From positions 31,231-95,230 of the forward strand of contig JASANC010002162.1 in assembly GCA_030248135.1 (NCBI GenBank): 64,000 nt of DNA, written 5' to 3'. This DNA comes from Theristus sp. LFF4_11. Taxonomy: Eukaryota > Nematoda > Chromadorea > Monhysterida > Xyalidae. Under the pieces are notes generated by a model that saw nothing but the letters and a program-made list of their open reading frames with translations, ran no database searches and was not told the origin of the DNA. Positions 61,201 to 64,000 of the stretch are shown here, piece after piece (position 1 is the stretch's first letter; each line of letters starts with the position of its first letter). A program made the translations under genes and the position numbers.

Positions 61201-63650
61201 CCGGTTTCTATTGTTCGGCCGGCATCGCCGCAAATAAAATGCTCGCGAAATTGATCTGCGCCAAGCACAAGCCACGCCAGCAGACGGTGCTCGCCGCCGC
61301 CGCGTACCTTCGGTCGCTTTGGGCGTGCACGAAGATCGCGTCCGTGCGATTCTTGGGCGGAAAACTTGGTGCACTGCTGTACGAGCAGCTCGGCTTGCAG
61401 GTGCTTGTTTGCAAACTGTTTATTCTTGAAGCGACTTTTGTAAAGCAGTGGTTAGTGACGCTTAGCTGTGTTTTGAAACATTGTTACGCGGTCATTGAAT
61501 ATTGCTTCATGAATGCCGACCGCTTAACAATAAAATTCGCTGACGTGTCAGTCGTTTGTGTGTATAGTCGCAAACTGAACTACTTTTACGTTGCAATAAG
61601 TAGCCGTACTTGGTCTTGTCACAATCTCTCTGTGGGAAATAAATCCAGCAGTAGTTGATGCAAAAAAACATTTCAACAACGTGTCGAATTTCACTCATTT
61701 GCCGTCGCTTTTCCATGCTTATCCTTTCTATCCTTTGCGATCACAAAGGTTGTGTTGAGACCTAACTTGGCAGACACCGTACTACGTGGGCCACCGCCAC
61801 AGTTTTGGCATCGGGTTTTTTGTTCAAAAAATGGTTTTGTTTCATCGTTCCTTTTTTGGTTTTCAAGCGTTTATGTTTTTGTCACGGTCTTTTCAGACGA
61901 TGGCCGATCTGCAACGGACGCCACGTTCTGAGCTGCTTCGTGTTGCGGGCGACGCTCGCATTGTTGACTGGTTGCAGCAGTTGGCCGCTGGTGAATGCAT
62001 TCTTGGGAGGCTGTGCACTGCTTAAAGCCGGCTTTTTATCGTTCCTCCTCCAACGCAACTTGTAACTCGTCGTAGTGTTATGAATTTTTTGGGTTCTGCA
62101 ACTGAATGTCGAAAGCAAACTAGCTTCAATCATTATGTGGCAATTCAAATAGCCCAAGTGACCCGGCCCCACTTTGGGTTTATTTTGGGATCCGAAAAGA
62201 CATGAAGCACATGTTTTCTGTATAATTTTATTTCGTTCTGCTGCAGGCGTCGACACGCAGCCGGTGAAGGCGCGCGATTTGCAGCGATCGATCGCGGCCA
62301 GCAAGAACTTCACCGGCGCGTCGGCGTTGACGCGTGCCGAGCACGTGCTGCAGTGGCTGCGCGCGCTGTGCGACGAGCTCGCTGAGCGCTACACCGACCA
62401 GCGCAATGTCGTTCGTCATCTTATCCGCGTTTTTTTATTGTTATCATTGCTATGTTTGGTTCTGCGACTCAGTGCGTGCATAAAGCGGTAAGAGTTTTGC
62501 TGGCCTACTCAGTACTCATGGTGTTTTACGCTTCTCTGGTACTGCAGAATAAAGCTGAACTGAACTGAATGCCAGATGCGAGCACTCAAAATTGGTGAAG
62601 CGGCCCATGTCGCTGCGATACGGTTGAGTCGCTGGGCCAATTTATCAGATCAAGCATGAAAATTTTCTTCGACGCTTGCAAAACGCATTGAGTTGCAGAA
62701 CTAAAACAAATGTTTGTTTTTTTGTCGATTTTGTCGTTCTAAATAAAAAAAAACAAAACCGAAAACAACAGAAGATTTTACAAAGCAGCGGTTTTGCATG
62801 CGATGTTCGGGTGTGGCGAGGGCGAAATACATGGAATCTCACGCTCACCCATTCCAAGGTCGTGCCTTGCTTATACCAGTCTTGCACGTTGCTGTCGTGC
62901 ATGCCAAGGCACTGCCCATGTGCATTGTTGTGTCGATGCTCAGAACGGGCGTGTCGCGCGCACGCTGCTGTGTGGCGTGCATTCGGCCGGCGGTCAATCG
63001 GGCACGCGACAAACGCGACTGCCGGATGGTGCGACGGAGACGGAGCAGCTGTTTGCGCTCGCCAGACGTCTCGCGGACGAATTCAACAAGGCGACGCCGG
63101 AGGAGAGAGCGGCCAGTTGGTTGGTGCACCAGACTGCACAGAAACTCGCTCTGTTATTGTTTTTTTCATGGACATCGCTAGTGGCATGTGTATGTACAGG
63201 AAGAGCGCTTTGAGTTGAGGTTAATCAGTGCAACAGTGTAATAACCGCATACAAGTAAATTCCAAAGTTTTGTTCACTGCTTCCGTTCGAGCTTGTGTGT
63301 ACTGGTAATGGTCCTATACAGTCGAACTTTAATTTATAGGGAATCAGCTGATTGGTTGGTGATGCATACATTGTGTGCAAACGAAACTCCGCCTCCACAC
63401 AGCAATGCCTGCACAGAAAGCCAGCATCACGTGACTACCAACCAATCAGCTGATTCCCTATAATTTAATGGTCGACTGTATTTGGTTAGAAAATTAGAAA
63501 GCTTCCCCCTTCAGGAAGCCGCCTGTGACGAACCTGCATGTGAGCATCTCAAACTTCGATTCAATCAACGGCGATGCAAGCGGTAGCTCGCGGGCGATCA
63601 CCGACTTTTTTTTGGTGCTGCATCGACAACATCCGATAATTCGACTTTGA
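58207..63650 (+). CDS. POLH: DNA polymerase eta (Y-family)
   Basis: Pol eta copies past UV dimers in the nucleus. Nine exons give 462 aa: 58207-58361, 58696-58843, 59902-60030, 60455-60583, 61140-61400, 61897-61990, 62247-62407, 62944-63119 and 63515-63650. Phases agree at every joint. Landmarks are LIDMDCFYVQVEQ (first metal aspartate), WKGGGLIAVSYEAR, RASIDEAFLDV (D and E of the active site), GFYCSAGIAANKMLAKL, VRFLGGKLGALL, KARDLQRSIAASKNF (little finger) and a final KPPVTNLHVSISNF. The protein stops soon after, with SSRAITDFF, which resembles a PCNA-binding PIP box without its glutamine. Human Pol eta has 713 residues with a UBZ finger. None is seen here. A donor-like GTAGCT inside the last exon leaves open a longer splice form. 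Confidence 0.94.
60922..61112 (+). mobile_element. tRNA-derived SINE family 2 copy, POLH intron 4
   Basis: Box A GGCATGGTGGTAGTGCG, box B GGATCGAACCCC and the full body are present, ending in a short CAA tail 27 bp before exon 5. A GCGTTG insertion lies in the anticodon region. Confidence 0.78.
61432..61515. repeat. Hairpin MITE family M, POLH intron 5
   Basis: AGTGACGCTTAGCTGTGTTTTG and TTACGCGGTCATTGAATATTG with TGCTTCATGAATG match the family at 15548. The left end is degraded. Confidence 0.5.
62092..62190. mobile_element. MITE family J, left half only, POLH intron 6
   Basis: GGTTCTGCAACTGAATGTC and the GTGGCAATTCAAATAGCCC core are present. The right terminus is missing. Confidence 0.55.
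62458..62702. mobile_element. MITE family J, long diverged copy, POLH intron 7
   Basis: GGTTCTGCGACTCAGTGCG and the complement of CGCATTGAGTTGCAGAAC are well kept. The interior is longer than usual (245 bp in total). Confidence 0.65.
63319..63478. mobile_element. MITE family R, complete copy with TA duplication, POLH intron 8
   Basis: The ends begin CAGTCGAACTTTAATTTAT and CAGTCGACCATTAAATTAT, TA flanks both (63317-63318, 63479-63480), and CAGCTGATTGGTTGGTGAT is mirrored on the other side. At 160 bp it is the cleanest family member in the window. Confidence 0.88.
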
Positions 63651-63687
63651 AGAGGTGCATCATTTTAGAGCGGGACAAGATCATCCA

Positions 63688-63742
63688 CAAGATTTTTTAG
63701 CCAGTGCTAACCCAGAAAAGCGTACAGAACGCCAAATTGTAC
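63688..63742 (-). mobile_element. SINE family 2 tail fragment
   Basis: On the minus strand it reads GGCGTTCTGTACGCTTTTC and GGGTTAGCACTGGCTAAAA, the 3' part of the SINE at 16976-17168. Confidence 0.65.
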
Positions 63743-63788
63743 TTTTATCCGCTCGAGCTGAGACGTAATTGGCGTTCAACTAGCCCTC

Positions 63789-63928
63789 TTATCTGGATTG
63801 AGCGTATTTTTTGCGGGAACCCGTCGTTGAGACGGCGGCATTGAGTGCTGCGCGGATGACAGCGGCATGGGTGTGCTTGCGCGTCATGAACACGAGTGTG
63901 CCGCACCACCACAAAGAAAGTGCACGGT
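63789..63928 (-). CDS. Possible last exon of a convergent gene, incomplete
   Basis: After an ACAAG acceptor at 63929 the minus strand gives 45 residues (RALSLWWCGTLVF, then MTRKHTHAAVIRAALNAAV) ending KKYAQSR and TAA. It is GC-rich and coding-like. A competing frame from 63996 contains MAEAIRQKLPWIEQ. I recognise neither. The gene would continue beyond the window, with its 3' end about 140 bp from POLH. Confidence 0.35.
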
Positions 63929-64000
63929 CTTGTTTTTGTTTTTGCCCGCAATGACTGTTCAATCCATGGGAGCTTCTGCCGAATGGCTTCCGCCATCTCG

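Overview
The window is nuclear DNA of an invertebrate animal whose lineage I cannot fix. Its protein genes are split by many GT-AG introns. One gene is an HNF4-type nuclear receptor, a family limited to animals. Exons are GC-rich, introns and spacers are AT-rich, and more than half of the window appears to be transposon-derived. I see no rRNA gene, no genuine tRNA gene and no CRISPR array.

Gene layout: MLST8/LST8, the WD40 subunit of the TOR complexes (+, 4420-14609, 6 exons, 363 aa). Next come unrecognised minus-strand exons (15061-16829), including two look-alike C-terminal exons, and a small two-membrane-segment protein (-, 18631-19624). HNF4-like receptor follows (-, 20490-24325, N-terminal exon not found). 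A reverse-transcriptase remnant lies at 25307-25864 (+). Glycogen phosphorylase PYG is complete (-, 27785-45133, 24 exons, 849 aa). DNA polymerase eta POLH is complete through the polymerase and little-finger domains (+, 58207-63650, 9 exons, 462 aa). A possible C-terminal exon of a convergent gene sits at 63789-63928 (-). These genes do not form a pathway: they cover nutrient signalling, transcription control, glycogen breakdown and translesion DNA synthesis.

Mobile DNA: MLST8 intron 1 and PYG intron 11 each hold a copy of one composite element (5508-8935 and 33336-37397). It consists of a 1-kb foldback module, a 149-150 bp minisatellite and a hairpin-ended tail, and the foldback core is inverted between the copies. 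MLST8 intron 5 holds a 2.8-kb TTAA-flanked palindrome with its own 150-bp repeats. From 45.2 to 57.6 kb lies a nest of short hAT-like elements. Many have perfect 8-bp target duplications, so insertion order can be read: five elements lie inside a host at 45191-49767, and two inside a related host at 55488-57583. Small TA-flanked elements and tRNA-derived SINEs are spread through the introns.

Exon boundaries come from hand translation, splice dinucleotides, phase consistency and remembered family landmarks. No database search was run.
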